A stretch of 64,000 nt of DNA from Aselliscus stoliczkanus (Eukaryota > Chordata > Mammalia > Chiroptera > Hipposideridae). The stretch covers positions 66,670,771-66,734,770 of the forward strand of contig CM066737.1 of the NCBI GenBank assembly GCA_033961575.1. Reading direction: 5' to 3'. Below are positions 1 through 11,263 of this stretch, piece by piece. The position numbers and the translations under genes are program-made. Every line of letters begins with the position of its first letter. Position 1 is the first letter of the stretch. Under the pieces are notes generated by a model. It was not told the origin of the DNA and made no database searches. It worked only from the letters and a program-made list of their open reading frames with translations.

Positions 1-680
1 CATTGAGGGGGTGGAGCAATGGGTGGAGTGTGCAGAGTTTCAGGCCAATGTAGATTTTTTTATTGACGATGTGTGGGAGGGTTCCACACAGGAAACATTG
101 TACCTGCCTCCCAGCTGCATGAGAGGAGGGTTCTACAAAGGGAAAATAGCCACTGTCCCTCCAGTCCTCACTCTGAGGCCACACAACTCAGTCTCTGTAT
201 GTTTCTGATGCTTCCCAAGTCACTTTCCGTCTGCCAGAGCCCAGGGTGAGATGTCTGAGAATGAGTGAGTTTATGCATGGGCCCTTTAAGAGGATGTCTG
301 GGTTCTCCACAGCCTTCCATTACACCTGGATGGTCAGAATCCCCACTGTTTTTCACAGCCATATGGAGTGGCACTGGTACTGGGGGTTGAGAACCCAGTG
401 TGTGGCCCAGGTCCCTCCTTCCTCCTCCAGGGGCACCTCTGTGGCTGAGATATCCTTCCCAATTCTCAACTGTGACATGAGTGTAGAGTCACCCATTTCG
501 TGTCTCTGCCCCTCCTACCAGTTTCAATGTAGCTTCTTTATATCCTTAGTTATAAAATTTCTGTTCAGCTATACTTCAGATGGTTCTCCAGGTTGATTGC
601 TCTATAATTTTGTTTTAATTTTAATGTGGTCACAGGATGAATCAAGCACAGCATTTATCTACTTTTCCATCTTGGATCCT
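1..680 (-). mobile_element. L1 5' UTR, minus strand, continues beyond the left edge
   Basis: Read on the minus strand, the segment starts near 680 with the usual L1 leader pattern (CCAAGATGGAAAAGTAGATA, then AATGCTGTGCTTGA) and runs leftwards as 5' UTR-like sequence out of the window. The same leader pattern recurs on the plus strand near 15670 and 20205. The junction near 680 interrupts the RT region of a second minus-strand L1, so this copy probably inserted into it. The ORFs of 65-116 codons here have no recognisable product. Confidence 0.6.
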
Positions 681-2752
681 CTAACCTTTATCATTTTGAG
701 GTAAATTCATTCTATACCCACTTTATTGAGAGCTTTTGTCATAAATGGATGTTGCATTTTGTCAAATACTTTTTCTGCATCTATTGAGATGATAATATGA
801 TTTTTATTCTTGATTGATGTGATGAATCACATTATTGTGCAGGTATTGATCCATTCTTGTATCTAGGATATAAATCCCACTTCATCACGATGTATAATCT
901 TTTTAATGTCTTGTTGAATTGGGATTGCTAACATTTTGTTGACAATTTTTGAATATATGTACATTATAATTATTGCCTGCAATTCTCTTTTGTAGTGTCT
1001 TTGTCTGGTTTTGGTATCAGGGTAATGCTGACCTTATAGAATGAATTTGGAAATATTCCTTTCTCTTCAGTTTTTTGCACTAGTTTGAGAAGGATAGGTA
1101 CTAATTCTTTAAGTGGTTGGTAAAATTCAGCTGTGAAGCTGTCTGGTCCTTGGCTTTTGTTTGTCAGTTTTTGATTATGGTTTCAATTCCATTGCTAGTA
1201 ATTGATCTGTTCAGATTCTATATTTCTTCCTGGTTTAGTCTTGGAAGGTTGTATGTTTCTCTATATTTATCCATTTCTTCTAGATCGTCCAATTTGTTGG
1301 CATATAATTGTTCATAGTGAACAATTTTATGAACCTTTGTAGTTCTGTGGGGTCAGTTGTAATATACTTCCTTTCTGATTTTATTTATTTGGACTCTCTC
1401 TTTTCTACTTGATGAGTGTGGCAAGAGGTTTGTTAATTTTATTCACCTTTTAAAAGAGCCAGCTATTAGTTTCATTGATCTTTCCTTTTGTGTTTATATT
1501 CTTGATTTCATTTATTTCCACTCTGATCTTTATTATTTCCTTCCTTCTCCTTACTCTTAATTTTGTTAATTATCCATTTCATTAGGGTTTTTCTCCAGGG
1601 TTTTTTTCTTATTTCTTTATTTGGAGCACATTCTTCTGTCTCCCTGTTTTGTTAGATGTTCTGCATTTGTTCATATGTGTTAGATGCAATATCTATCTTT
1701 GTCAATGTTGGAAAAGTGGGCTCTGTGTAGACTGTGTGCTGCATGGTTTTAGCTGGTCAGTTGTAGTTGGGGTGCGCGTGTGCAGTGCCTGGTGTGCCAC
1801 CTGGTGAGGAGTGGGTCAAGGTGGGGTAGACTGGTGTAGATGTGTGTACAGTAATTCCCTGTTGTTCTGTCAGAGTTGCACGGCATCGTGATATGTGGGC
1901 ATTTCCTTGCCCTTGTGGTCCAGGTGTGGCTCCCCAGTGTGCTTGTGACACACCTGTTGCTTTCACTGTCTATTGCCCAAGGCAAGTCTCTGTAGAGCGT
2001 CCCTGAATGCATGCATCACAGCTCCCTATGAGCTCCACACTTTCTCTGGATAAAACATCCTTGTGTGTGCACACCATAACACTTTGCAATTTCCACACTT
2101 TCTTTGGGCAGGGCACCTCTCAGTGATTGTGCAGAAGTGCCCCACCAGTTCTGTACACTCTCTGGGTGGGGCAGCCCTGTATGCCTCACAGCCATGCCCC
2201 TCTATCTCTACATTTTCTCTGGATGGGACAGCCCTGCATTCAGGAACTTCAGCATTTTGCTAGTTCCATACTCTGTCCAGCTGGAGAGCCCTGTGTTAGC
2301 ACGCAACCCAGTGGGTGCACACAGCAGCGCCATTCGGTACCTGTTGGATCAATCTCTGGATGGAGGATCCTCACGCATATGCACTATGGTGCTTTCCTGT
2401 TCCTGATGGTGCTAGCTCTGGGAGGGGTTGTTGGGGATGCATACAGCAGACTGGCAGGTCCCTGAGAGAAGTTGGATAGAAGTCCTGCCCACAATCCAAG
2501 TGCAGGGGAAACTCAAACAATGGCACTCATCAGTTCCTCCAGTACAGGTGTGTTCTCTCATCTCCCCAGTAGATTTTGCTGTTATCTAACCTTCTCTATG
2601 CAGCCTCTCTCTTACTTGTTATGCCGAAGCTATTCAATTGGTTCTCTGTTGTCTCTCAGGAGGAACTGTTCTAAATATAGGTGTACATTTAATGTGTTAT
2701 TTAGAGGATTGAGCTCGGTATCCTTCTATGCCATCATTTTGTATCTGCCTTG
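681..2752 (-). mobile_element. L1 with 5' UTR, ORF1/EN deletion and RT segment
   Basis: On the minus strand the 5' UTR spans about 2752-1640 with ~60-bp degenerate monomers. The ORF1 start follows (about 1640-1575) and then, abruptly, the ORF2 linker and N-terminal RT region (about 1572-681). Most of ORF1 and the endonuclease domain are therefore missing across a junction near 1572. The RT portion matches the same part of the L1s at 24.0-25.4 kb and 33.4 kb. It stops where the neighbouring L1 5' end begins, so the rest of ORF2 should lie left of the window. It is non-functional, with many stops. Confidence 0.7.
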
Positions 2753-2765
2753 AGACAAAAGTTAT

Positions 2766-3250
2766 TAACCAGTTAATAACCGTGGGCCAACTAACAAAAA
2801 ACTTCTCACCTTCCTGAATGTACGTTGGGGTTCTGAATCAACTTCCTGGTGGCTATATATAAAGAAATAGTTGACCACCAGACACCAAAGCATCATCCTT
2901 TTGCCTGAACTTTTCAGGCTATTGGCAACAGCCAGCAATAGCAGTAAATATTTCTTCCTTATGGACTTTGCAGTTATCCTAGAACTACCCTGACACAACC
3001 TCTTCCTGCCCCCTTATCTATAGCCAGTGTAAAGTATTCCCAAACTTACATGTTTCTTTTCTAAGACATAATGATGTATAAAAGAGTCCACCAACTCCAG
3101 GATGGCAGACATGTTGTCTTTTTCATCTAGCCCTGCTGTTGGTGGTTCAGACTGCATGCCCCGGGACCCGATCTTTTTTCTGGCTAGAGTCTGGCTTAAT
3201 AAACCCTTTCTTTCAGAAATGCTTTTGGCCATGAAAGTTTTTGTTTAACA
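2766..3250 (+). mobile_element. Solo LTR of an endogenous retrovirus-like element
   Basis: The 485-bp element is flanked by a perfect 5-bp direct repeat GTTAT (2761-2765 and 3251-3255). It has LTR architecture: TATAAAA at 3077-3083, AATAAA at 3198-3203, and a 3' end in CA. The 5' terminus reads TA rather than the canonical TG, consistent with one mutation. No internal viral sequence adjoins it. The family is not named; a 5-bp duplication is usual for ERVL or MaLR-type integration. Confidence 0.55.
3077..3203 (+). promoter_or_regulatory. LTR TATA box and polyadenylation signal
   Basis: TATAAAA at 3077-3083 and AATAAA at 3198-3203 lie about 115 bp apart inside the solo LTR, the normal U3-R spacing of a retroviral promoter and terminator pair. 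Whether either is active cannot be told from sequence. Confidence 0.5.
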
Positions 3251-3392
3251 GTTATAAGACTGTTGACCCGAGTCATGATAATGATTAGTGTAGAATAGTA
3301 AGATTTATAAATTTTATCTCATATTAGGATGACAATAAGACATAGGAAGAAGGGTGCCAACTTGCCCTCTTACTTTCAGTGGGATGCAACAG

Positions 3393-3512
3393 ACCCAGGC
3401 AGTAGTACTTTGCCACTTATTAGTTGTATGATTATGAGCCTTAATTTTCTCTTCTGTAAACTGGGATAATAAAACATATTTCAGTACTGGTTTTGAGGAC
3501 TTATTCTTTCAT
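3393..3512 (+). repeat. MIR SINE fragment
   Basis: The core reads TTTGCCACTTATTAGTTG, then TTTTCTCTTCTGTAAACTGG and GATAATAAAA, matching the MIR core (tgccacttactagctgtgtgacc..cctcatctgtaaaatggg) in sense orientation. It is old and diverged. Confidence 0.75.
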
Positions 3513-3890
3513 CCAACAAATATTTTTAAAATCCTTATTCTGCCAGGCAGATGGGAGATACTGACGTAAATGAAACAATGTAAATGATGCACTTGATACA
3601 TGGCAGGCCCTCAGGGAAAGACAACTATAAAAGTGGAGTCTTGAGTAGTAACAATAAGCTAATAACAATAAAAGTTATTATTGAATATTTTCTATGTGAC
3701 ATATATTATATCACTTTTGAACACTAACAATAACCAAAGGAGATAGTAGATGTATTTGAGGTGCTAATCTATCTCTTCATTATCTGGAAATGTTTCCCAA
3801 GACTCTGAAAATTAATATTATTATTTTATTTATTATATTGATGTCTTATAAATATATGTTATTACATTAATATATTTCATTTTATTTTAT
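3513..3890. other. Unique AT-rich stretch
   Basis: No coding potential and no confident repeat. The part at 3680-3740 weakly resembles the 3' part of MIR in reverse but is too diverged to call. Confidence 0.4.
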
Positions 3891-4329
3891 TTTTTTAAAG
3901 ATTTTATTGGGGAATTGGCAGAGGGGAACAGCGTTGGGGAATTGGGGAAGGGGAACAGACAAGTTGCTGTCTTTTTGTTCTTCAGTTTAGTTGCAGAGGA
4001 TGTTGCTTCACTGTTGGTATCGTCATTGCGCTCTTCCCGGATGAGGCAGATCGGTCGCTGGCCTCTGGATGTCGCTCACCGCGGCTATTGGCAGCTCACT
4101 CTTGGCTGCCAGCCGCTCACGCTGGCTGCGGGCCACTCACTGTAGCCTATGGCAGCCCACTGCAGCAGGGGCTGCAGCCCGCACCATCACAGGGGCTCGC
4201 ACAGCCCAGCTCCAGGTGGAGCTGTTGTTAGCTGTAGAGGGCAGTGTCACTGGCCCTCATGTGGGATCCGAACCGGGGCCGCTGGCATCCCAAAACCAGC
4301 GCTTAACCAATGCGCCACTCGGCCGGCCC
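3891..4329 (-). mobile_element. Long tRNA-derived SINE, subfamily I
   Basis: On the minus strand the element begins GGGCCGGCCGAGTGGCGCAT and has a B-box-like GGTTCGGATCC. It runs through the common 22-bp near-palindromic block and a long 3' extension with repeated gtgagc/cagccagc units, and ends CCCCAATAAAATCTTTAAAA. The AATAAA plus TCTTT ending defines it as a T+ type SINE. The 76-91 codon ORFs across it are artefacts. Confidence 0.9.
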
Positions 4330-4363
4330 ATATTTTCTATATAATTTATAATATATAAATATA

Positions 4364-4444
4364 TTGAGTTGTCAGAAAAGTCAGGACGTATTTTTTCTAT
4401 GTGTTTCATTGCAAAAATGCGTCCTGACTTTTCTGACAACCCAA
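4364..4444 (+). mobile_element. Mariner-type MITE, 81-bp palindrome
   Basis: The two halves (starting TTGAGTTGTCAGAAAAGTCA and ending GACTTTTCTGACAACCCAA) are inverted repeats around a short loop. TA dinucleotides flank it at 4362-4363 and 4445-4446, the Tc1/mariner target duplication. Related copies lie at 28798 and 59038. Confidence 0.85.
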
Positions 4445-4446
4445 TA

Positions 4447-5260
4447 TTAATATAATATTTATGATATACATATTAATTTTTTCTTATATGTAGGAGAATT
4501 AGTATAGTGATAAATAGTTTTTTTCGGTTTAGTGACTCTTTGGTTAAGTTAAGTGAGTTAACAGAAAAGTGAGCTTTTCTCCCTAAAGTAATATAGGCCA
4601 AAGCACTTGTTTTCCAAAGTTGAGTCTAACATTTCCTCTAATGCAACATGCAGCTTTTGATAAATAAAATTTTTAGTCTCTGAACTAAATATATAGATTC
4701 CAGTTTCAAGTTTAACTTCATGTTTAGTAGCATAACACTTAAGATAATTGTTAGTAGTTGCAAATGCCTACCCATTTTCTTTTGAATTTGCCATTTAAAT
4801 GGATAATCTAGGGGAAAAGTAATTGGAAAATATTATAAACCAATCCAACATTTTCATTGTTTTTAGCCAATATTGTCTTGTTTATTGGTTCATATGCTTT
4901 TCTACATATTTTTCAAGTAAGAAATTTAAAGTAATTTCTAAATAAAATAGAGGCTATATAATATTTTAAAATGAATAATCTCTTTTTGAAATTCTTACCC
5001 TCAAATGTACTACTGCTAACCTTTACTTTTTGCAGGTAGGGAAATCAAAGACTTATACATTATATTTAATTTAAAAAAAAAAACACAAAATGCTATTATT
5101 GCAAGATATTCACACTGAGTTGTATAATTTTAATTAAATTATGATTTCAAGATAAATGAAAGAAAATATGAGTGTCAAATGTTTGCAGAAGCAATATTAA
5201 AGAACTTCTAGCTCTCTGAGGATTTCCCCCTTTTTATTAAAACACCCTGTGCAAGAAAAA
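4447..5260. other. Unique AT-rich sequence
   Basis: No ORF of note, no splice-flanked exon pattern and no repeat I can name. Confidence 0.4.
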
Positions 5261-5428
5261 CAGGCATACTTCATTTTATCGTGTTTGGCTTTATTGTGCT
5301 CCACAGATGTTGCAACTTTAATTGAAGGCAAGACCATCCACCAGCAAAAAAAATTGCACATTAATTTATTGTGATACTCTATTGTGCTGGTCTGGAACTG
5401 AACCTGATATATCTCTGAAGTATGCTTT
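5261..5428 (+). mobile_element. Tigger1-derived short DNA transposon
   Basis: It starts CAGGCATACTTCATTTTATC and continues with GGCTTTATTGTGCTCCACAG. It ends with GGTCTGGAACTGAACCTG and a GTATGC terminus, as in the two ends of Tigger1 (CAGGCATACCTCATT..). At about 170 bp it is an internally deleted derivative without transposase. Confidence 0.8.
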
Positions 5429-5663
5429 TAATTATTATCAAAGATTTTCTAATTTTATTGTGGTTTCTCAAAAATCCATTGTTGTGGATTGGTTGTAATA
5501 TTTAAGCAATCTAAATTAAATAGTGACAGAAGATTAACATTAAATTCCATTTATTGCAAAAAAAGGTATCAGCAATCAACTTCCAGCATCAAAAATGAAA
5601 TATTTTTACAAAATATTCAGAATTTATTTGATTATGAACAACAAAATCATTAATCATTTAGAG

Positions 5664-6119
5664 CATGAGTTTGCAAACATTTTCTGTGAAGGGCCTGATA
5701 GGCTTCACTATTTTTTTTTTTTTGAGGGCAGTGTTACTGGCCCTCATATGTGGGACCCAAACCGGGGCCGCTGGCTTCCCAAGCCAGCACTTAACCACTG
5801 CGCCACTCGGCCGGCCCAGGCTTCACTATTTTAGGCTTTGTGGATGACAGAGTCTCTCTGGCAAGCTACTACTCGCCTCTGTCATTATTGTGTCAAAGGA
5901 ACTAGACACAATGTATTAACAAATGGACATGGTTGTGTTCTAACAAATCTTTATTGATGCTAATATTTGAATTTTGTATAATTTTTATGTCACAAAATAT
6001 TATTTTTAAAAATTTTAAAAATCACCTAGAAATGTAAAAACCATTATTAGGTCAAGGGCTATATAAAAACCAAGTGGAAGGCCAGATTTAGCCTGCAGGC
6101 TATAGTTTTCTGACTCCTT
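5664..6119 (+). mobile_element. MER20-type hAT-Charlie element, split by a SINE
   Basis: Left part CATGAGTTTGCAAACATTTT then TTCTGTGAAGGGCCTGATAG. Right part TTTTAGGCTTTGTGGATGAC, TGGTTGTGTTCTAACAAA and GCCAGATTTAGCCTGCAGGC. The order and wording match MER20 or the longer MER20B. A probable 8-bp hAT duplication survives as ATTTAGAG (5656-5663) and ATTTAGGC (6120-6127). A SINE at 5716-5817 interrupts it. Confidence 0.8.
5716..5817 (-). mobile_element. Short tRNA-derived SINE inside MER20
   Basis: The minus-strand copy has the GGGCCGGCCGAGTGGCGCAG head and ends at the common TGCCCTC block followed by a poly(A) tail. The target duplication AGGCTTCACTATTTT is perfect at 5700-5714 and 5818-5832. 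It post-dates MER20. Confidence 0.95.
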
Positions 6120-6127
6120 ATTTAGGC

Positions 6128-6708
6128 AACTTTCACTCCCCACAGCAGGATACCCTCTATTTAGTGGATCAGCAGCTGATGGGAATAAATATAAGATTAA
6201 GATCATACAATTAACCATAAATGATTATGGATTCTAAAGATGCCAGTATCATTAATTTATAATCAGAAATAAAGTGGAAATATGACCTAGAGTTTCTGGG
6301 CTAACAATATCTCCCTCATCAGGACACAAAAGCCTACTTGTCAACTTCTGTGTTTCTACAGAAGGGAATGGGTAATGAAAATTCCTATTTCCATTACAAC
6401 CAAGAATTCAAATATTCTCTCAAGAAATTTTACAGATGCTGCCAATATATAGAAGAATTAAGTGATTCAAATACCCTTTTTTTCCTTACCAACTTTCATA
6501 AAAATGCCAATGTTATGTAGCCAAGAGATTAACAATACAGAAGAAAATAAATTAAAAGTGTAGAAATATCTGCCAGTAGATCACTCAATTGGAAAAAAGT
6601 GGGCTAAGTATGAACATATTTGCAGCAAAACATTAAAAGTATAGGGAACCATTATGCAACAGAGTTAAGAGGGTATGCTGTGTACTGATCAAGAACTGAT
6701 TTTTGTTG
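6128..6708. other. Unique AT-rich sequence
   Basis: Only short ORFs (the longest about 60 codons) without recognisable domains; no repeat identified. Confidence 0.35.
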
Positions 6709-7025
6709 CAGTACCAAACAATCTCTAAACACCATTGGCTTAAAGCAACACAAGTTTATTTTTTGTGCATGCTACAAGTCTATCACTGGTTGGCAGGGAT
6801 CTGTGTTCCAGTTTGTCTTTACTCCAAACTAAAAGAAGCTACCATCTGCGATGTTGCTGGTCATTGAGATAATGGTAAAGAGAACATGGAAAAATCATGT
6901 ACTGCTTCTTAAAACTTCCACTCGGAAATGAAGCAGCATACCTCTTCACATTTCATTGGTTAAAGCTAGTCCAGTGGCCATATCTAACTTCATGGGGATA
7001 CAACTGGGATGAATGAGGAAAACCT
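6709..7025 (+). repeat. Old interspersed repeat, family unassigned
   Basis: The phrase CATTGGCTTAAAGCAACACA and the later TTTCATTGGTTAAAGCTAGT resemble a widespread placental repeat containing aacttagtggcttaaaacaac. A second piece of the same element lies at 7406-7510. I recognise the motif but cannot name the family with confidence. Confidence 0.5.
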
Positions 7026-7405
7026 GAAATAAATGGTGAAGAAAAATAAGACTACCAAACTGCCATTCTTTATTTTGTTCACCAAAAATTTAACTTATTC
7101 CCTTTTTTTACACAGAATGTATTTATACCATCCTAGGGAGGGCAATATAAATATCTCATCTAATGACTGTATCAAGCTCAAAATCCAAGATCTCTGAGTA
7201 AGGTACAGTTCATCCCTGTATTAGATCAAGATATGATTTCACTTTATGTGAGGAAAAAATGAAATATAAATAGTTATGGCATATAAAGAAAATTATCTGC
7301 TTCCACATGTACTCAAATACAATGGTAAACAGAGACAGGATAATATCAGTAAACACTTCACTAAGAAAGGGGGAGGGTGCGAAACATACCCATGTTGGTG
7401 GTAGA

Positions 7406-7510
7406 AGCTTCCACCTAGAAATGATAGATATTAGTTCTGTTCATATTTCATTGGCCATGCCAAGTCACTGGCTATACATAACTTAAGGGATTTGGGAAAA
7501 TGCAGTTCTA
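7406..7510 (+). repeat. Second partial copy of the repeat at 6709-7025
   Basis: GAAGCTTCCACCTAGAAATG and ATATTTCATTGGCCATGCCA align in order with CTTCCACTCGGAAATGAAGC and ACATTTCATTGGTTAAAGC at about 6913-6990. Same orientation, about 490 bp downstream, so either a local duplication or two insertions of one family. Confidence 0.5.
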
Positions 7511-8183
7511 ATGTGACCCTGGAAAAAAGAGAGTCTGAAGTAGATAGTGTACAACAGTAATGATTACTGTAAATAAATACATAGGGCTATCTGAAACCAC
7601 AATAACAAAGTAAAAAGAGCAAGTCTTAATGACTGTTTTCCTTTATTCCCTGAAATTCAGGCCTCGCTTTTCAGACATTGAGTACATCAAATCTTTTGAT
7701 GAGAACAAAAAAGAGATATAAGTTATTGCATCATATAATGCCAGTCTTAGGTGAGTTTTGCACAGTATTTTTATATCCTACATTAGAGGTAGTCTAGATG
7801 AAAGACAAGGTACTGTGTTAATTAGAACAAAGAAAATATCAAGTTTAGAGTGCATCATAAATTTATTTTTCATTTTTAGCAGAACCTACTATTTTTCTCT
7901 TCTTTGATTTACAATAAGCTGTTTGTGAAATTTCAGCTTTTAAACTTCATAAAACATAACACTGCATAAAAATCACCTTGGATCTTTGCTATATATGCTG
8001 CTATTGGGCTTTACCCTTTATTCGGTCTATGATGGGTCTGAGGAATATACACTTTTAATAAGCATTCCTGATTTTTCTGAAATGGGTGTTCTATGCAAAC
8101 TGCGTTTATAAATGAATGAAATGAGGTAACTAGAGTCAAGGTAATTCAGGAATTTCTGAATTATTTTGCAGTGAAAATCTATA
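7511..8183. other. Unique AT-rich sequence
   Basis: No ORF above 70 codons, no repeat identified. Confidence 0.35.
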
Positions 8184-8517
8184 TTAATAAAATTAATATT
8201 CCATAACATAAATATATAACTTACAGAATATAACATAGTTCATGCTAGAATAAATACACAAGTTATGAGTAAAATTAATTACTTACTGGAAAAAATTGAT
8301 TTTGATTCTGATATATTAGTTGTTGAATTAAAAATATTGCCTTCTGTTTCAGATACATCATGCATTGAGTAAGTTATAAGTTATATCACCTGCTGAGTTA
8401 GATGTTTTCCTTGAATCTGATACATCACTTCTTGAACCAGAAACATAGTCTTCTAAATTAGATACATAACTTACTAAATCTAATATATAATGCACTAAAT
8501 CAAAGTTGCCACTCACT
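8184..8517 (+). repeat. Degenerate tandem array with 21-bp period
   Basis: Successive 21-mers begin at 8413 (GAATCTGATACATCACTTCTT minus its last base for brevity), 8434, 8455, 8476 and 8497. Further units start at 8205, 8226, 8267, 8304, 8325 and 8346, with occasional 16-, 18-, 20- or 28-bp steps. The loose consensus is RAATYWGATAYATMAYTTR followed by CT. A 21-bp unit is 7 codons and in one frame reads roughly E-S-D-T-S-L-L, but stops and frame slips break it. It could be a decayed minisatellite or a decayed repetitive exon; I cannot tell which. Confidence 0.6.
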
Positions 8518-9421
8518 AATTTATGAGTATTGAAATGAATCTATTCTCAGGTTGCATATATCTGTAAAGAACGAGTACATGCCCTGTGTCATTCTTACTT
8601 CAGATTTTACTTGAGGAAACCCTTAGAGATTTTAATTTTGTTTTAATTCTTTAAGAGTTTGATCAATTTTCTTCTACTTGGTGTATTTAAGGCCACCAGT
8701 TATCAGAAGAAAAAGGATCTATGTCTCTGCATGAATTACAGAAATAAATATTTTTAGCTAGAGAATCTAAACAAAGACAATATTTACTGAGTTCTATTTA
8801 CTGTCGTCACACCTGTGCTATGCAAAGACTGTATCTAAAGTGCAGAAAATGAGTAGAAACTTGTCAGTTACCTGTTTAATGAGATTTGTTTAAAGTACTG
8901 ATATTTTGTAAGTGTGTAAAGATCTTCTGAGTTTAAAACTTAAATTGAATGAAAATGTTGCTATTGTTTAATCAATATATTTAACTGTATGGAATGTTTT
9001 TCAAGTGATGAAAATTAAATTTTAAATAAATGTGATTGTACATGCAGACCTACTGCATTTGACTAAAATACAATCTATGCAACTATGCTTATTGGCCTCT
9101 GTATATCATGCTTAATGGTTTTCTAATTATGTAGACTACCGAGGCTTACCATGAATCTCAATAACATCCTATTACTCTTGTGTGATTTTTAGTAATGTAT
9201 AAGAATTCATTGGTATATTTAAATACAATGAATATAATAAGTATTTTCTCAAATATATCACCTGATATATAATTTTTCTGTCACAATCAATATTTAGTAA
9301 TTTGAGTTTTTTGTTAACTATTTTAAAACATTTTAAACAGGAAAGATGAACAGCTTTATGATAAAAAATAATTTAAAGCAAGTGAAATAATTTCACCTTA
9401 CTGTACTCCCTTTTTATTTTT
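8518..9421. other. Unique AT-rich sequence
   Basis: No coding signal or recognisable repeat. Confidence 0.35.
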
Positions 9422-9593
9422 GCTATAAATTGTTTTTCTAGAGAAACAAACAATTAGGCCACTTTAAAATTAAATCATCAAAAATCTCATTATACAGACA
9501 TTGCCATTGGCATTACTCAGATATCTCCTATGAAAATATACTCATTGAACTTAATATCCTTGTAGTCATATTAACAAACATTGCAATCTGAGG
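9422..9593 (+). repeat. Duplicated segment, copy 1 of 2
   Basis: Shares ordered matches with 14799-14976: TTAAATCATCAAAAATCTCA, ATTACTCAGATATCTCCTAT, then GAAAATATA and CATTGAACTTA, by eye about 80% identical over the whole length in the same orientation. It is neither SINE nor L1. Confidence 0.7.
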
Positions 9594-9637
9594 TTGATTA
9601 GAAGCATTAAAATTTTGCATGTTTATACTTAGGAGCT

Positions 9638-9735
9638 TATTTACTTCTCATAGCAATCTTGTGAGTAAGTTAGGAGAGACTACTATAGTTGTTTCCACTA
9701 TATAGATGAAGAAAAGATAGAGACATTTTTATGTT
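9638..9735 (-). repeat. Probable MIR fragment, reverse
   Basis: TTCTCATAGCAATCTTGTGA followed by tatagatgaagaaaagatag resembles the reverse MIR phrase ctcacaacaaccctatgagg..acagatgaggaaactgag. Confidence 0.45.
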
Positions 9736-10477
9736 GGCATACTGAAAATATTTTAAGTAGGTTGTTTGATCTGTTCAGAAAAACCTCATATATGATGGAG
9801 GTATAAGAAGTAACAAATAAATCATTCTTATTTATTTTTGGCAAAGCAAATACTCTTCATTCTTCACCAGGTTTTGTGTCTTTTAAAAATATTTTATTTA
9901 GTTTCTTTCTCAAGGGTGAGAATAATGATTTTCTTTTCATCTTTCCCAAATTACTTCCATAAATCAACTTTAATTTTACAATAACTCTATCTCACCTTCT
10001 AGAAATTCTCTTCAAGCCTATGGATTCTCTTAACTCCTCTTATACTACTTGAAAAATGTAGTACTGGATCTATATCATAATTAGGGGAAACCAGAAGCAT
10101 GAAAGATTAGGATTACAAAGCACTAGTGGAAAATACAAATCCACTCTTGTGGGTTTTTTCCCCAGGAGTGGCAAGACAGCAGGTTGTAAAGTACAGAAGA
10201 AGACTAATATATGAAGAAATGAATTAGTAAAACAAGACAAAAGCATAGTCAGATCCATACTGGTGATGCTTTCTCCCTATTAACCTTCTTCTTGGAAGAA
10301 AATCACCTGTTTTGATTTAATCAATTCACTTTCTTGTCCTATTCTTTAACATTCAAGGTTAACATTGAAATTACAATCAACTGGGTGTTTGAAATATCCT
10401 TGAATTCCCACAAGATAAAATACTACAGAATTCTTAAGCATAATGATGGGTCAGCTGGGAAGGGCATTCAAATAAAT
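9736..10477. other. Unique AT-rich sequence
   Basis: No recognisable gene or repeat. The 130-codon frame beginning at 10334 runs into a MIR and is not a gene. Confidence 0.35.
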
Positions 10478-10600
10478 GTCAGAAAACTTGGTTCTCAATG
10501 CTGGACTCAGAACAATATAACCTCAAGGAAGTCACTTCACCTTTCCCAGCCTCATCTGTTAAATAGAATTACATATCTAATCCTCCCAAACAGTGTAAAT
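10478..10600 (+). repeat. MIR SINE fragment
   Basis: ACTTGGTTCTCAATGCTGGA, CTCAAGGAAGTCACTTCACC and CCCAGCCTCATCTGTTAAAT follow the MIR order (gggttctagtcctgg..ttgggcaagtcacttaacc..cctcatctgtaaa). Confidence 0.75.
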
Positions 10601-11177
10601 ATTGTAAATATTAATTATTTTCCATTAGGTAAATATTTTGAAATTCTTAGAAGAAAAGGGAAGGAGTATATAAGTACAAGGATTACTTTTTTGTGTTTAT
10701 TTAATTTAGAATATTGTATTTTGTAGCAATCTAAAACATTCAAAACAAATTAAATAGTTTAACTTATTTGATAAGCATATAAGCATTTAAAAATCATAGT
10801 GAAATCCAATTATGTAATGCATAATGTAGACAGGAGTGGAATCTAACATTATGCAGACATTTTCTAAATAAAAGCTCCCTGGGGGATAACTACGTAGAAC
10901 ATGGGTAAGATAAGTGCAGACTAGTTGAAATGGAGGGTCTGAAATGCAATAAATGTTTCAGATAGGCACACGAAGTTATCCTAAAAATGTTTCACGTTGG
11001 TTATTTTGACTTTTAAAAATCAGGTTCTGATTCTCTATTCACGTCAGCATCACATGTGATTTGTCAAGAAAATAAAAAATCCCCAAACTAAAATACCATT
11101 CCAGTTCTGGTATCCTTACATATTATCACTCTCTTTGGAAGTGTGATCAGCATAGTAGTCTTTGCACTAGCTCAAAG
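10601..11177. other. Unique AT-rich sequence
   Basis: No ORF or named repeat. It could be the distal 3' UTR part of the DCUN1D1 retrocopy, but nothing proves this. Confidence 0.3.
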
Positions 11178-11247
11178 CATATATTTAAGAAGTTTTAATA
11201 AATTGTGATGTGCATATGTTTAAGAAGTTTTAATAAATTGTGATCTT
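11178..11247 (+). repeat. 35-bp tandem duplication
   Basis: Units 11178-11212 and 11213-11247 share TTTAAGAAGTTTTAATAAAT followed by TGTGAT, differing at only a few positions. A SINE target site (CATATGTTTAATTCTT) begins immediately after. Confidence 0.9.
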
Positions 11248-11263
11248 CATATGTTTAATTCTT

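Noticed and set aside
2127..2465. 112-codon frame near the left end
   Set aside because: Antisense of a monomeric L1 5' UTR; kept only as support for the antisense-frame observation, not as a gene.
8184..8517. CRISPR-like repeat array
   Set aside because: Repeats are contiguous without spacers, heavily diverged, and the genome is eukaryotic.
10334..10726. 130-codon open frame in unique DNA
   Set aside because: It crosses a MIR fragment, has no domain, and shows AT-biased random codon use.
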